Origin: an uncultured Saprospiraceae bacterium
Lineage (GTDB): Bacteria; Bacteroidota; Bacteroidia; Chitinophagales; Saprospiraceae
Assembly: GCA_938018185.1 (NCBI GenBank)
Contig: CALIIW010000012.1
Span: 1-50,455 of the forward strand
Reading direction: 5' to 3'
DNA: 50,455 bases
Part shown: positions 17,684-27,007 of the stretch, in pieces
Layout of the letters: each line of letters begins with the position of its first letter
Position numbering within the stretch: position 1 is the first letter of the stretch
The notes under the pieces: generated by a model
The model's input: the letters and a program-made list of their open reading frames with translations, nothing else
Told to the model about the DNA's origin: nothing
Database searches by the model: none
Made by a program: the position numbers and the translations under genes

Positions 17684-18721
17684 TTATTTGTAAAATTTTT
17701 CTTCAAAAACAGCATTGTAAAAAAGTTCTTTATCTACAGTCTTATATTTCTTTAATCCTTGAAAGACTGATCTAAATAAATGGACAGATTTTCCAAAGCC
17801 TATTTTGTTTCTAAAAACAAGCATGATAAAGGCATAAAAGGTTTGGACAGAGACATTAAACAACCAAGTTGGGTAGCTGTAATAATCCCTTAGATCCATA
17901 AATCTGCTCAAATAAAAAATGAAGACCTTGCCAAGCGGCCACTTTTTATCTTTCTTAATTGATCCGCCTACCTTATGCCAGATAATTGAATCATAGACAC
18001 AAGCCATTTTTAATTTTTTCTCTCGAAGTCTCAATGACATTTCAAAATCCTCTTCTCCAAAGAAATATTTTTCTGTTAAATAACCAGTTCTCTTGAAATC
18101 AAAAAGTATGGCACAGCCAGTAATCAATGATATCGTTTTAAAACCTTCTTGTGGAACTTTGGAAATATGCTCATTGGCATAATCGTATTTCCTGGTAGCA
18201 AATCGATAAATCTCTCCTCCGCAATTCCAAATTCTGTCATCTGGTTTAAAAAGTCGTATTTGTGGTGTCACCGCTACATGATCTTTATGCCCATCAAGAA
18301 AGGAAACCAGTTTGCTTAAAGAATCAGGTTCTGAAACCGTATCATTATTAAGCAAATAGCAATAATCTGATCCTGATTTCTCTGAAAATTTTATACCTAT
18401 GTTATTACCAATAGCAAATCCATGATTGAAATTACTTTTTACAAAGTAGTAATGCTTAGCTTTAAATGCTAGGTTTTTAGTAGGAATGCTTTTCTCATCA
18501 TTAATTTCAATAAATTCCGTAGACTCTAAATTGTCAGACATCCAAGCTTTCAATTTTGGAACAGACTCATTTGAAGAACCATTGTCTATCAATACAACAT
18601 TAAAGTTTGGATAGTCAAATGCTTCAATGGACTTCAAACATTCAATTGTATCTTCCCATCCATTAAAATTTAGGACTATTATGGAAACTTTGGTTTGCTT
18701 ATTAATATGCGATGAAGTCAT
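17684..18721 (-). CDS. Glycosyltransferase family 2 (rhamnosyltransferase-like)
   Basis: The 345-residue GT-A protein has VSIIVLNFNGWEDTIECL near the N-terminus (residues about 12-29), VVLIDNGSSNES, and a metal/nucleotide motif in CYLLNNDTVSEP. A later FFGEEDFEMSLR segment matches the acceptor/base region of WcaA/RfbF-type enzymes. A C-terminal hydrophobic stretch may be membrane-associated. It overlaps the FkbM gene by 20 nt. Confidence 0.9.
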   Translation of the reverse strand: MTSSHINKQTKVSIIVLNFNGWEDTIECLKSIEAFDYPNFNVVLIDNGSSNESVPKLKAWMSDNLESTEFIEINDEKSIPTKNLAFKAKHYYFVKSNFNHGFAIGNNIGIKFSEKSGSDYCYLLNNDTVSEPDSLSKLVSFLDGHKDHVAVTPQIRLFKPDDRIWNCGGEIYRFATRKYDYANEHISKVPQEGFKTISLITGCAILFDFKRTGYLTEKYFFGEEDFEMSLRLREKKLKMACVYDSIIWHKVGGSIKKDKKWPLGKVFIFYLSRFMDLRDYYSYPTWLFNVSVQTFYAFIMLVFRNKIGFGKSVHLFRSVFQGLKKYKTVDKELFYNAVFEEKFYK

Positions 18722-19475
18722 CCAATCCTGGTTTTTTATCTTTTGAGTCTTCTATCTTTTGTTCAATCTTGTAATCCAGATTTTTTAAAAAATCTAAACA
18801 CTTGTCTTTTACACCAGGTAAGTGGATATCATGGGTAGATAAAAACAATAAAGGTTTATTTTTCTCAAGTGTTTCTTTAGCCCCTAAAAGTACATCATAC
18901 TCTGCACCTTCTGCATCAATTTTCATGACCGTTGGTTTCTTAGCATTGGGTGTATCTTTGAGGAAGTCGTCTACCGTAATTGATTTCACCTTAATGATGT
19001 CCTGGCTTGTTTGGAATATTTGCGAATCAGAGATGTATGTATTTCCTCCTGTTTTATCCATATTTGAAAATTCAACAGTACCAGTCTTATTTGAAATTGC
19101 AAATGGAAATACCCGGACATTATTTACATTGTTACTTTTAGCATGGTGCTTAATTATTTCGAATAGGTACGGGACTGGTTCGAAAGAATAGATAGAATTT
19201 TCAGCTCTTATGATTTGGGAGGCAATAATAGAGAAGTATCCTGCATTTGCTCCAATATCATAAAAAACATCTTCTGGTTTTAGTTTATCTAATAAGAGCT
19301 CTACAAATTCTTCTTCATATAATCCTGTAAAGAAATCATTTGTATTTGATTTTACATTCCACTTGAAACCCTTCAAAGGTCCTGATTTGATACTTATATC
19401 GGAATCATTCGTAGCTTCAAATTTTCTTAACACTTTTAGGTATGCCCTGAGAGGTAGATACTTGTCAATTCTCAT
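18702..19475 (-). CDS. FkbM-family methyltransferase
   Basis: The 257-residue SAM-dependent O-methyltransferase has motif I FYDIGANAGYFSIIAS, a SFEPVPYLFE acidic loop and the FkbM hallmark VMKIDAEGAEYDVLLGA. It probably methylates a sugar hydroxyl of the polysaccharide. It lies 76 nt after the polymerase gene and overlaps the GT2 gene by 20 nt. With the class I enzyme at 11805-12485 it makes two methyltransferases in the locus. Confidence 0.9.
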   Translation of the reverse strand: MRIDKYLPLRAYLKVLRKFEATNDSDISIKSGPLKGFKWNVKSNTNDFFTGLYEEEFVELLLDKLKPEDVFYDIGANAGYFSIIASQIIRAENSIYSFEPVPYLFEIIKHHAKSNNVNNVRVFPFAISNKTGTVEFSNMDKTGGNTYISDSQIFQTSQDIIKVKSITVDDFLKDTPNAKKPTVMKIDAEGAEYDVLLGAKETLEKNKPLLFLSTHDIHLPGVKDKCLDFLKNLDYKIEQKIEDSKDKKPGLDDFIAY

Positions 19476-19551
19476 ATTAATTTATTTTTCTGAAATTTAT
19501 TTTTAGTAAAGTTGAAAAAGAAAAAACTGCCAGCAACTGATTATTGCATGC

Positions 19552-20892
19552 TTAGGCAATTTCTAGGTCTTTTTTATTTTTGAATAATTTAATATTAATA
19601 TAAATGAGTGGTAAAATTACTGGCCAAAAGAATTCAAAAGAATTTAAAAATGGATTAGTAGCATTCGCCAATAAAAAAGCCAGATAACCAGCAAGTATAG
19701 CAATCATAAACATATCATTATCTCTTCTGACTATATAACAACCAAGCACTACTATGAAAAAATAATAAAGTGCTTCAAAGCCAAAGCCAATAATTCCATA
19801 TTGATTTAATCTTGAATGATAGGACAATTCAAATCCCCAGGGTACTGCGCGATCTTTTCCAGGTTTTTTATAACCAGGTACTCCCGCTCCCATTCCGTGT
19901 CCCAAAAGAGGAGCTTTCTTCCAATTATAAATAAGCGATTCGCTTTGATGAAATCTAACCCCTTCCTGACTACTATCGAAAGCTGCGACGAAACTATCTT
20001 TTAATTTATCAAAATCAAGAAATAATGATTCAGACCAATAGGTAAAAAAGACAAATGAAAAGATAATAGTCAAACCACTAACATAAGTGAATATTTTATT
20101 TACATCTTTTAAAACCTGTCCCTTCAGAAGTCTACTCAAAAGAAAAACAAATACGGGCGTAACTAATATTATTAGTAAAAAAATTCTTCTACCAGTTAAA
20201 AACATAAGTACTATCGTAGACAGAAGAAGTATTATTAAACTTACCTTATTGATTAGCCATTTATTAATTCCCTTTGGATTAAAGATTAGCATGCCTGTAA
20301 AAAGTGGAAAACATACTGGCAGAAATCCAAGGTTTCTTGCATACATTTCTAATGTCCCATATTGATTTATACCAAAAGAAAAAGGATAATTACTGTTGTC
20401 AAAAATACTAAATACAGAGAGCTGTGGCAAAAAACCTAAGGAAGCCAAAATGTAATAAATATCAAGGAACACAATCATCACTGTTCCCATAAATAAAATT
20501 TCAATTATTTTATAGAAAAATCCTTCTGTCTTCACTAATGAAATAATTAGAAGGTAAAGAACAACATAATACACGTTGAGTGGTATCAAAATATATAAGC
20601 CGGGTGTATTATTTGAATAGCCTACAATAATACCAATGATACTCCGCAACAGATACAGCCCTACTAAAATAATGGTATACTTATGAAGGAATATTTTCTT
20701 TTCTAAGGAATAATTCAAAATTGCCGCAATTACTATAAGACCTAGAAATGGCAACTTTAAAGGTTTCAATATTCCTGGAAAAATTAAAACCTGCATAAAA
20801 AGACCAAATGCTAGAAAGTATCCAAGCCAATTGAGTAAGCCTTTTTGCATCTTATCATCTACCAACTTTTTATTTTGTAGCTCTAATTCCAA
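19552..20892 (-). CDS. O-antigen polymerase/ligase-like membrane protein (Wzy candidate)
   Basis: The 446-residue protein has about ten to twelve hydrophobic segments and a large polar loop (about residues 280-350, containing EGVRFHQSESLIYNWKK and LGHGMGAGVPG). This is the Wzy_C/O-antigen ligase pattern. It would polymerise flipped repeat units at the periplasmic face. It is the only polymerase candidate in the locus and lies 2 nt after the DUF1800 gene. A shorter start at residue 15 (MQKGL) is possible. Confidence 0.8.
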   Translation of the reverse strand: MELELQNKKLVDDKMQKGLLNWLGYFLAFGLFMQVLIFPGILKPLKLPFLGLIVIAAILNYSLEKKIFLHKYTIILVGLYLLRSIIGIIVGYSNNTPGLYILIPLNVYYVVLYLLIISLVKTEGFFYKIIEILFMGTVMIVFLDIYYILASLGFLPQLSVFSIFDNSNYPFSFGINQYGTLEMYARNLGFLPVCFPLFTGMLIFNPKGINKWLINKVSLIILLLSTIVLMFLTGRRIFLLIILVTPVFVFLLSRLLKGQVLKDVNKIFTYVSGLTIIFSFVFFTYWSESLFLDFDKLKDSFVAAFDSSQEGVRFHQSESLIYNWKKAPLLGHGMGAGVPGYKKPGKDRAVPWGFELSYHSRLNQYGIIGFGFEALYYFFIVVLGCYIVRRDNDMFMIAILAGYLAFLLANATNPFLNSFEFFWPVILPLIYINIKLFKNKKDLEIA

Positions 20893-20894
20893 AA

Positions 20895-22280
20895 TTAGGC
20901 CATTTGAAATTCTGGTAATGAAGTAAGCTTGACAAATATTTCTTTTAAAAATTTAGCATCAGAAGAACTAGTCGTGGATTCCAAAACTTTAGTAAGCTTT
21001 TGCGTACTGATCTCAAGTCTTAAATAATCAGAAACGACTTCAACCATCTCCTTATCTCCAAGACCTTGTGTTATTTTTTCTAATGAATCGAAATTATAAG
21101 AAATTGTCCCTTCATTATCAAGTCCAAATTCATCATTGCCTTCCTCTAGATTTATATTTAAACCTCTCCCTCTAATTATTTCTTTAGAAAAATTTAATCT
21201 ATTAACCAAACTAGCATTTGAAATCCACTCTTTACCTCTATTCCAACCAGCAACATTAGGTGGAGCAAACAAAATTTGTCCCAGGTGATACATTCTAAAT
21301 GCTAGGGAGTCACTATCAAATTTCAAATTCATACTGTGACTTAAATCTACAAGAAGATCACAAGGAGACTTTATTTTCCCCAAAACATTTTCTTTTTCAT
21401 AAAACCAAGAACTCCTGAATATCTTATTCATAAGTCTCCTTATATTGTAGTCAGATTCATAAAACTCTTTACTAAGTTCTTTTATATGATTATCATTTAC
21501 TTTCTCATTTACAAAGTACTTATAAATTTTAGTTGTAATAAATGTAGCACACTGTCTGTTTTCCAAAATGATATCAATAATTTCTTCCCCACTAAATTTG
21601 CCTTTTTTCCCTAGAAATATCTTTTGTCCAAAATCGTGCTTTTCTTTTTTAAAGACATACTTCCCTGAAAAGTCGCCTGCCCATCCTGTAAATGACTTTG
21701 TAGCATTCTTTATATCATTCTCTGTATAATTTCCAATTCCTAAAGTGAATAACTCTAATATTTCTCTAGCAAAATTTTCATTAGGCTGCTGCTTTGTATT
21801 TTGTTGATTATTTAAATAAAAAATCATTGCAACGTCTTTTGAAATTGCATGTAGCAGTTCTCGAAAACTTCCTAATCCATGTGTTCTAAAAATATTCATT
21901 TGATTAATAGCGAAATGAGGCTTGCCTAAACGACAGGCAAAATGACCATGCCAGAATAAAGACATTCGCTCTAATAAAGCGGATTCTTCATTGCTCATTC
22001 TTTCAAACCAACTAAGTCTTAATTTTTTAACTTTGTTTTTTGAAGTGACATTATTCATCTTGAATCGCTCTTTTCTATCCAATGCGGAATACTTTTTACT
22101 CGTCATCTGTGAAAATTGCTCATCATTTTTTAATGGCTTTTGGCTTTCGCTCTTCGCATTAGAAAATAAGATTTTCAACTCATCATTTAAAGTCGATCCC
22201 TTTTTAGAAATGTAATTATCTGGACTAAGTCCAAAACTTGCTCTAGAATAGAGATGTTGAATTTTTTTTGTAAGTTCCAT
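20895..22280 (-). CDS. DUF1800 protein inside the polysaccharide locus
   Basis: The 461-residue protein is a DUF1800 member. Its conserved blocks are LYSRASFGLSPDNY, SLFWHGHFACRL, QQPNENFAREILELFTLG and ILFAPPNVAGWNRG. It is paralogous to the protein at 45853-47343, with near-identical block order. An in-frame stop directly precedes the ATG, so it has no hidden signal peptide. It is packed between a sulfotransferase (0 nt) and the polymerase (2 nt), without the DUF1501 partner usually found next to DUF1800. The function of the family is not established. A role in secretion or modification of the polysaccharide is inference. Confidence 0.85.
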   Translation of the reverse strand: MELTKKIQHLYSRASFGLSPDNYISKKGSTLNDELKILFSNAKSESQKPLKNDEQFSQMTSKKYSALDRKERFKMNNVTSKNKVKKLRLSWFERMSNEESALLERMSLFWHGHFACRLGKPHFAINQMNIFRTHGLGSFRELLHAISKDVAMIFYLNNQQNTKQQPNENFAREILELFTLGIGNYTENDIKNATKSFTGWAGDFSGKYVFKKEKHDFGQKIFLGKKGKFSGEEIIDIILENRQCATFITTKIYKYFVNEKVNDNHIKELSKEFYESDYNIRRLMNKIFRSSWFYEKENVLGKIKSPCDLLVDLSHSMNLKFDSDSLAFRMYHLGQILFAPPNVAGWNRGKEWISNASLVNRLNFSKEIIRGRGLNINLEEGNDEFGLDNEGTISYNFDSLEKITQGLGDKEMVEVVSDYLRLEISTQKLTKVLESTTSSSDAKFLKEIFVKLTSLPEFQMA

Positions 22281-23117
22281 TTATCTATGATCTAAAGAAT
22301 TTAACTGCTTATAATCAGAAATAATTTTATTTGCAGTTTCTATAAGTACTGGGTCGAATGTATAATTAACTCTATCTCGTTTCATTAATGTCTCATCAAA
22401 AATATTCTTAAATGGGTAATAATTCAAATTAAGCTTGAAATTTGATTCCATTAAGTTGAAAACACTTTCATCTTCATTTAATATTTGATCTATACTAAAT
22501 ACAAGATAATTGTTAGGATTCTCAGATTTAAGAAATTTTAATATTCCTTGATTATGAATAATCCAACTCCTTAATATCATATTTGTATAAGAAGCTTTTG
22601 AGTATTTCTTTCTTGTAAGGTAATTATAGTGCCCAAGAATGACGTTTCGTCTCTTCTTTTCCGCCTTTGCTTTTCTTCTGACCAGTGAGTCTACAACTTC
22701 ATTATAGTTTCTGTAAATAACTAAAGACTTATAACTTGGTAGAATATCCTTCCAGAAATCAAGAAACAAACAAGTTCTAGGATCCTTCCAGCCAAATACC
22801 TTAGCCATTTTAAATCTAGTTTCAATCAAGGTTTCTCCTAATCGAATATCCTCATTATCAACAGTTGGCTGCTTTATGATATTTATGTCATCCTCCAGAT
22901 CATTTTTCCTTAAAATCTTTTTATGAAACTTTACAAATTCTTCGTCCTCGTTATAACCTTTTATGTTGCCAACATCTGCCTCTAAAAACTTCTTGCCTAA
23001 ATCCAGACCACATTGATGCAACCAGTCAGCTGTAATTGAAGTTCCTGATCTATGCATACCTAAAATCAAGAGTGCAAATACCTTTTGATCTATTGATTTT
23101 CGCATTCCTATTGCCAT
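22281..23117 (-). CDS. Sulfotransferase-like protein
   Basis: The 278-residue protein has the PAPS loop LLILGMHRSGTSITADWL (residues about 16-33) and a putative 3'-phosphate segment LVIYRNYNEVVDSLVRR. This GMHRSGTS subfamily is common in bacterial glycan loci. The chosen ATG overlaps the preceding sulfotransferase by 10 nt. A second ATG four codons later (23105) would leave a 2-nt gap and is equally plausible. It abuts the DUF1800 start. Confidence 0.85.
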   Translation of the reverse strand: MAIGMRKSIDQKVFALLILGMHRSGTSITADWLHQCGLDLGKKFLEADVGNIKGYNEDEEFVKFHKKILRKNDLEDDINIIKQPTVDNEDIRLGETLIETRFKMAKVFGWKDPRTCLFLDFWKDILPSYKSLVIYRNYNEVVDSLVRRKAKAEKKRRNVILGHYNYLTRKKYSKASYTNMILRSWIIHNQGILKFLKSENPNNYLVFSIDQILNEDESVFNLMESNFKLNLNYYPFKNIFDETLMKRDRVNYTFDPVLIETANKIISDYKQLNSLDHR

Positions 23118-23911
23118 TTAAAATCTTTTCCTATTAGTGAAAAAAGTTCTTTGTTGTGTCCTCTAAAGTACTCAGATAAGTAAGTCGAGATACTAGGGTC
23201 CATAGTCTGCTTTGTCTTATCCGCATTAAGCTTCTCAAAGTTAACTTCCGAAAATGGATCTAATCCTAAAAAGGATTCTACTTGCTGATAAATTTCATTA
23301 GGCTTGTTAAATAAATTTTCACTATTTAAAATTAGAAAATTTTCTCTAGGAAAAATCTCAAACCATCTTTTCAATTGTTCTGCATATTTTCCTCGTTCTT
23401 TGTAAGAAAAAGTTTGATAGTCTACAATTGTTTGTCCATCTATCACCTTTTTATAAGACTTGGACAATCTATCCTCTTCAACATCTAATGCTTTTCTAAA
23501 GCTTAGCTTTTCATAGCCCCTTCTCTTTTCCATTTTGTAATGAGAAAATGCTCTTTCTATTGGATTCCGAAGAAGAACAATAAATTTAATGTCTCCTATG
23601 TCCTTTTTAATTCTATTTGGTACAAGAGGATGAAATAGATAAAAAGGGGTAGCCTCTCCTGTAATTCCTTTTTTGCTCGAAAGCGGAAAAAAAGACTTAT
23701 ACCACTTCATCCCTTTGTCATAATTATTGTCAAAAAAATGAATTTCCTTTCTAAAAGTAGATTGCACATCTGGATGTTGTATCAAATAATCATACAAAGA
23801 AGTTGTTCCACCTTTCTGCGTTCCAATAATCATAAAATCCGGACTCTTTCTCTTTATAGGAAAAGCAATCCTAGATTCTAATTCAATTCTTTTTACAATT
23901 CTATTTAACAT
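23108..23911 (-). CDS. PAPS-dependent sulfotransferase
   Basis: The 267-residue protein has the 5'-phosphosulfate loop GTQKGGTTSLYDYL (residues about 30-43) and the 3'-phosphate motif LLRNPIERAFSHY (about 113-125). It is close to heparan/chondroitin-type carbohydrate sulfotransferases in motif layout. It follows the flippase by 6 nt and overlaps the next sulfotransferase by 10 nt, so two sulfotransferases are translated as a pair. Confidence 0.9.
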   Translation of the reverse strand: MLNRIVKRIELESRIAFPIKRKSPDFMIIGTQKGGTTSLYDYLIQHPDVQSTFRKEIHFFDNNYDKGMKWYKSFFPLSSKKGITGEATPFYLFHPLVPNRIKKDIGDIKFIVLLRNPIERAFSHYKMEKRRGYEKLSFRKALDVEEDRLSKSYKKVIDGQTIVDYQTFSYKERGKYAEQLKRWFEIFPRENFLILNSENLFNKPNEIYQQVESFLGLDPFSEVNFEKLNADKTKQTMDPSISTYLSEYFRGHNKELFSLIGKDFKWQ

Positions 23912-23917
23912 TACTAT

Positions 23918-25381
23918 TTATAATTCTACTCCGATTCTTTTAAACAATCTAACCATTTGCTTTAGCTCACTGTTTTTATTTAAATAAGCCATGAATAAAT
24001 ATATGGCTGCTCCACAAAAACTCATTAAAGAAATTTGTAAAAATGGGATCGAAACTATACTTTCTAAAAATTGTACTTGCAATAAAACTATGAAAGCAGT
24101 CATAATCAAAGAATTAAGGATCACTGGGTACAAGTTCACAAGCTGTTCTTTAACTGTAAGAAATAGAACTTGCCCAACATAATAGAATGAAAGAAATAAG
24201 TTGATACATTCTGCAACTAATCTTCCTACCACAATCCCGCTTATTCCCCAATTCAAACCTATTAATATAGACGCAATAATAGCTCCCTTTTTCATGAAAC
24301 CAACTTTCCAAACTAAATCACTTCTGTTCTTTGTATAAAATATTGTTCCCACCAAGGAATTCAAACTTCGTATCATCCCTATGATTGCAAAAATCCTTAC
24401 ATAAGGAATTGCTTCTATCCAGTTTGCTCCAAAAAACGTAATTACAAAAGATTCTGCCGCAACACTTGCTGTCAACATCAGCGGAAAACTGAAAAATGCT
24501 ACAGCTCTAAACATCTTCAAATAAACATGCTTTATTCTTTCTAAATCATCTTGAATTAATGAAAAGCTTGGAAATAAAACTTTGGTTATAACACTAGAAA
24601 TAATCACACTTGGAATCATGATTATCATCATACTTTTATTATATAATCCCAAAGAACTTCCTCCAAACATTTTACCAATTAATAAATTGTCAAAATTGTT
24701 TGTAGCGTAATTAAGACCTGAATTTCCAAATATGGAAAAACTAAGCGCCCAAAGGCTTTTAATGCTCGCCTGGCTATATTGAAATTTAGGTTTCCAAGAA
24801 GTAGAGTACCAAAGTAAGATTAAAGTTACAAACGATAAGATTACTATCTGAATGGCTAAACTCCATACGCCTAAACCATACAAGGCACAAGCAATCCCAA
24901 CGATACCTGAAACAACAACTGCTGTTAGCTCTATTAAGGATAGTTTTTTAAAATTGAGGCTTTTCTTTAAAACAGTTCTTTGAACTATACTTAGAGAAAT
25001 GAAAACATAATTGATAGAGACAAAAATTGTTAATGGTAAAAGTTCTGGCTTTTCATAGAAGTTAGCTATTAAAGGGGCACATAAAATAATTATAACTGCT
25101 AATATGATCCCTAGTATGGCATTAAGCCAAAAGACTGAAGACAGATCTAATTCTGTAACCTCTTTTTTTTGAATTAGAGCCAAACCAAAACCGAAATTTA
25201 CAAGTATATTAGAAAAACCCGTAAACACAGTGACCATGGCTATTACTCCAAAATCTTCAGGAACCAATAGTCTTACAAGGATGAGCGTAATTAAAATATT
25301 TAATACACTCTTTCCTAATTGACTAATTGTACTCCAACCAATTCCCTTTAATGTTTTTTGTTCTAATGATTTTTTTGGCAA
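23918..25381 (-). CDS. Polysaccharide flippase (Wzx/WzxC, MOP superfamily)
   Basis: The 487-residue protein has about twelve to fourteen hydrophobic segments. It opens with SLEQKTLKGIGWSTISQLGK and continues RLLVPEDFGVIAMVTVF, a standard WzxC/Polysacc_synt start. It moves lipid-linked repeat units across the inner membrane. It lies 9 nt after the WbpB-like gene and 6 nt before a sulfotransferase. With the Wzy-like and Wzz-like proteins it makes this a Wzx/Wzy-dependent locus. Confidence 0.92.
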   Translation of the reverse strand: MPKKSLEQKTLKGIGWSTISQLGKSVLNILITLILVRLLVPEDFGVIAMVTVFTGFSNILVNFGFGLALIQKKEVTELDLSSVFWLNAILGIILAVIIILCAPLIANFYEKPELLPLTIFVSINYVFISLSIVQRTVLKKSLNFKKLSLIELTAVVVSGIVGIACALYGLGVWSLAIQIVILSFVTLILLWYSTSWKPKFQYSQASIKSLWALSFSIFGNSGLNYATNNFDNLLIGKMFGGSSLGLYNKSMMIIMIPSVIISSVITKVLFPSFSLIQDDLERIKHVYLKMFRAVAFFSFPLMLTASVAAESFVITFFGANWIEAIPYVRIFAIIGMIRSLNSLVGTIFYTKNRSDLVWKVGFMKKGAIIASILIGLNWGISGIVVGRLVAECINLFLSFYYVGQVLFLTVKEQLVNLYPVILNSLIMTAFIVLLQVQFLESIVSIPFLQISLMSFCGAAIYLFMAYLNKNSELKQMVRLFKRIGVEL

Positions 25382-25390
25382 AATTATTTA

Positions 25391-26425
25391 TTAGGAATTG
25401 TTTCTTTGCGCGTAAATTCTTTCAATAATCTCTACTACCTTCATCCCCTCTTCCATATTAGTAGTCATATCTCCTCCGCTTTTCAATACGTCTACAACAT
25501 TTTCAAAAACCAAAGGATGGTTATTGGCAGATCCCTTGTAATCACCATAATCGTTTGCTGGATTTGAATCATTCAAATTTGGTAATACATAATCCTGGAT
25601 ATGACAATAGTCCACTTTATTCATATACTGACCTCCGATTTTTACAGTACCTTTTGAACCAATTATCTTTATACTACTTTCTAAATTTTTATCAAAGATC
25701 GCAGTGGAATAATTTATCAAACCTAAACCGCCTTTTTCGAATTCAAAATTCACGATGCCACTATCTTCAAATTCAGTAGAATGTTTGTGGTTAAAATCAG
25801 CAAATCTTGCTTTTATATCTTTAACACCTCCAAACAACCAATAAACTAAATCTACAAAGTGAGAAAACTGGGTAAACAAAACGCCTCCATCAAGTTCAAG
25901 ACTTCCATGCCAAGGGTGTTTTTTCCCCTCAGGAAAATAATATCGGTCATCTCTATTCCAATAACAGTCAACCTGCACAAGAAAAATTTCACCGAGTTTT
26001 TTGGAATCTATTATTGTTTTCAACCAGGCTATTGGTGGAGAGTAACGATTTTGCATCACGCAAAACACTTTTTTTCCAGTCGAATTGGATAATTTAATAA
26101 TCTCCTTAGCAGAATCCGCTGTTAAAGTCATTGGCTTTTCTATCAGAACATGCTTTCCTTTGTTTAATGCCCTTATTGCATGTTCCGCATGCAGTCCATT
26201 TGGAGAGCATATATTAACAACATCAATTTCAAGATTTTCTGATAAAAGCTGTTCTAGCTTACTAAAAAATGGCACGCCAAAGTCAGCAATCTCGATTTCA
26301 TCAAAATCTTCTGTATCGCATAAAGCAACTAGCTCACAAGAGCTATTTTTTTGAATCATTGCCGCATGTCGTTTTCCAATATGGCCACAACCGCAAACCC
26401 CAAACTTGATTGTTGAATTCTCCAA
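25391..26425 (-). CDS. Gfo/Idh/MocA oxidoreductase, WbpB-like
   Basis: The 344-residue NAD(P)-dependent oxidoreductase has an N-terminal Rossmann motif FGVCGCGHIGKRHAAMI and the catalytic EKP motif in HVLIEKPMTL. Immediately upstream lie a WbpD-like acetyltransferase and a WbpE-like aminotransferase. WbpB in that pathway oxidises C3 of UDP-GlcNAcA, and the same trio order (E-D-B) supports that role here. An alternative is another 3-keto-sugar step of the same family. Confidence 0.8.
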   Translation of the reverse strand: MENSTIKFGVCGCGHIGKRHAAMIQKNSSCELVALCDTEDFDEIEIADFGVPFFSKLEQLLSENLEIDVVNICSPNGLHAEHAIRALNKGKHVLIEKPMTLTADSAKEIIKLSNSTGKKVFCVMQNRYSPPIAWLKTIIDSKKLGEIFLVQVDCYWNRDDRYYFPEGKKHPWHGSLELDGGVLFTQFSHFVDLVYWLFGGVKDIKARFADFNHKHSTEFEDSGIVNFEFEKGGLGLINYSTAIFDKNLESSIKIIGSKGTVKIGGQYMNKVDYCHIQDYVLPNLNDSNPANDYGDYKGSANNHPLVFENVVDVLKSGGDMTTNMEEGMKVVEIIERIYAQRNNS

Positions 26426-26431
26426 TATTTA

Positions 26432-27007
26432 CTAAACCTTTCTCAATTGACCTCCTCCTAATAAATAAACTTCTTTACTTTCTTCACATACCGCTTTTCC
26501 TTCCTGATCAAATTCAAGGCGATGTCCGTATTCACTCATCCATCCTATTTGTTGTGCTGGATTTCCAACTAATAACGCATAGGCAGGAACATCTTTTGTA
26601 ACTACTGCACCCGCTCCTATAAAACAATATGCCCCAAGTGAATTCCCACATACTATGGTTGCATTTGCTCCAATTGTAGCACCTTTGCCCACTATGGTTT
26701 TTAAATAAGATCCTCTTCTATTCACAGCAGATCTAGGATTAATCACATTGGTAAAAACCATGGAAGGTCCTAGAAAAACATTGTCTTCGCAAATGACTCC
26801 TGAATAAATAGAAACGTTGTTTTGCACTTTAACATTAGCACCCAATACAACCTCATCCGCCACAAAAACGTTTTGACCTAAATTACAATTTGCTCCAATT
26901 ATAGCCTTTGACATCACATGGGAAAAGTGCCAAATCTTTGCACCATTCCCAATCTTTGCGCCTTCATCAATAACAGCTGTCGGATGAGCAAAATATGGCG
27001 TATCCAT
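26432..27007 (-). CDS. WbpD-like UDP-sugar N-acetyltransferase
   Basis: The 191-residue left-handed beta-helix protein has hexapeptide repeats throughout (IGNGAKIWHFSHV, LGANVKVQNNVSIYSG, IGANATIVCGNSLG, IGAGAVVTKDVPAYALLVG). It opens with YFAHPTAVIDEGAKIG, as in WbpD/WlbB enzymes that acetylate the 3-amino group of UDP-2-acetamido-3-amino-uronic acid. It overlaps the aminotransferase gene by 1 nt (TAATG) and is followed 6 nt later by the WbpB-like gene. Confidence 0.85.
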   Translation of the reverse strand: MDTPYFAHPTAVIDEGAKIGNGAKIWHFSHVMSKAIIGANCNLGQNVFVADEVVLGANVKVQNNVSIYSGVICEDNVFLGPSMVFTNVINPRSAVNRRGSYLKTIVGKGATIGANATIVCGNSLGAYCFIGAGAVVTKDVPAYALLVGNPAQQIGWMSEYGHRLEFDQEGKAVCEESKEVYLLGGGQLRKV

